From NCBI RefSeq assembly GCF_008831305.1, contig NZ_ML708622.1:1-64000 (forward strand): a DNA stretch of 64,000 nucleotides. Direction: 5' to 3'. Positions 63,409 through 64,000 of the stretch are shown here, piece after piece. A program made the position numbers and the translations under genes. Source of the DNA: Kocuria coralli (lineage in GTDB: Bacteria; Actinomycetota; Actinomycetes; Actinomycetales; Micrococcaceae). The stretch's first letter is position 1. The number at the start of each line of letters is the position of its first letter. The notes under the pieces were generated by a model, which made no database searches, had not been told where the DNA came from, and was given only the letters and a program-made list of their open reading frames with translations.

Positions 63409-64000
63409 ATGACGGTTGTCGACCTACCATTGCTTCCCGCCGGCCTCGGCGGTGCGAACGATGCCAGCGCCCATGCGGCTCTGCGTCCCGGTGCAACCGG
63501 TGACCCCGGCTTCACGCACGTGATCCACGACGGCGACGGCGGCGCCGTCGTGACCCGGACCGTCCTGCCGTGCGGGACGCGGATCCTGACGGAGTCCATG
63601 CCCGGCCTGCTCTCGGCCACCGTGGGCTTCTGGGTGGGCGTCGGCTCGCGCGACGAGCAGCCGGGCCATCTGGGCTCCACCCATTTCCTGGAGCATCTCC
63701 TGTTCAAGGGCACGGCCAAGCGCAACGCCCTGCAGATCGCGGAGGCCTTCGATGAGGTCGGGGGCGAGTCCAACGCGATCACGGCCAAGGAGCACACCTG
63801 CTACTTCGCGCGTGTGCTCTCCGAGCAGCTGCCGATGGCGGTGGACGTGCTCATGGACATGGTCGCCGGCGCTGTGCTCGACCCCGAGGAACTCGAACGC
63901 GAACGCGGGGTCATCCTCGAAGAGCTGGCGATGGACCAGGACGATCCCACGGACGTGGCCTTCGAGCACTTCGTCGAGCACGTACTGCACGGCAACCCCC
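63409..64000 (+). CDS. M16 family (pitrilysin/PqqL-type) zinc peptidase, cut by window end
   Basis: The visible 197 residues begin MTVVDLPLLPAG and contain the inverted zinc motif HFLEH near residue 92 (GSTHFLEHLLFKGT) and the downstream Glu region (ELERERGVILEELAMDQD). This is the catalytic N-terminal half of a processing-peptidase-like M16 enzyme that follows pnp in most actinobacteria. ATG 63409 is about 14 bases after AGGAG. The 3' part lies beyond the window. Confidence 0.93.
   Translation, partial: MTVVDLPLLPAGLGGANDASAHAALRPGATGDPGFTHVIHDGDGGAVVTRTVLPCGTRILTESMPGLLSATVGFWVGVGSRDEQPGHLGSTHFLEHLLFKGTAKRNALQIAEAFDEVGGESNAITAKEHTCYFARVLSEQLPMAVDVLMDMVAGAVLDPEELERERGVILEELAMDQDDPTDVAFEHFVEHVLHGNP

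Noticed and set aside
60872-63496. An 874-codon open frame on the minus strand opposite pnp
   Set aside because: It is an antisense shadow of pnp, crossing terminators and intergenic sequence at both ends.

Overview
The window is a high-GC actinobacterial chromosome segment. Housekeeping gene order (rpsB-tsf-pyrH-frr-cdsA, then dxr-Rip1/RseP-ispG-GNAT, proS, rimP-nusA-ylxR-infB-rbfA-truB-ribF-rpsO-pnp-M16 peptidase), many GTG starts, purine-rich ribosome binding sites and strong GC hairpin terminators point to the Micrococcales, probably Micrococcaceae (Kocuria/Arthrobacter-like). The family assignment is an inference from gene order only.

Region 1 (1 to about 10353) is one end of an integrated mobile element. 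It carries a MobF-type relaxase-helicase, a small zinc-finger/coiled-coil protein overlapping it by GTGA, a secreted LysM protein, a membrane-anchored protein, a tyrosine recombinase and an HNH nuclease. It ends at a displaced 3' tRNA fragment, the expected duplicated attachment site. The other end and the intact tRNA should lie to the left. Two genes in the element are unusually dense in CGGAA/TTCCG, and a G/T-rich non-coding strip beside the relaxase operon is a candidate transfer origin.

Region 2 (10404 to 17163) is accessory chromosome: a LysR regulator, an astacin-like zinc metallopeptidase coupled to an unrecognised coiled-coil protein (neither with a signal peptide), a patatin-like lipase, a GH13 alpha-glucosidase and a secreted M23 peptidase.

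Region 3 (17676 to 22919) is the rpsB-tsf-pyrH-frr-cdsA block followed by a protein with several DivIVA-like repeats.

Region 4 (22960 to 31721) lies between cdsA and dxr. It holds an acetate symporter module (DUF485 protein plus ActP) behind a consensus CRP/GlxR operator, a small GlsB/YeaQ-type membrane protein, and a locus matching the Streptomyces cslA-glxA-cslZ glycan system: a processive GT2 synthase, a membrane-anchored radical copper oxidase and a convergent GH6 lipoprotein. This is the most interesting locus in the window.

Region 5 (31948 to 48313) has dxr, a convergent pflB-pflA fermentation pair, a SAM-type riboswitch controlling metQ-metN-metI, a TPM-domain protein, the site-2 protease, ispG, a GNAT enzyme, two tandem related lipoproteins and proS.

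Region 6 (48342 to 64000) is the nusA-infB translation block with truB, ribF, rpsO and pnp. It is interrupted by two small membrane proteins and a broken acetyltransferase pseudogene, and it ends inside an M16 peptidase gene. Three promoters in the window share a TAGACTGTTC box; the ylxR/infB and rpsO copies are identical over 17 bases.
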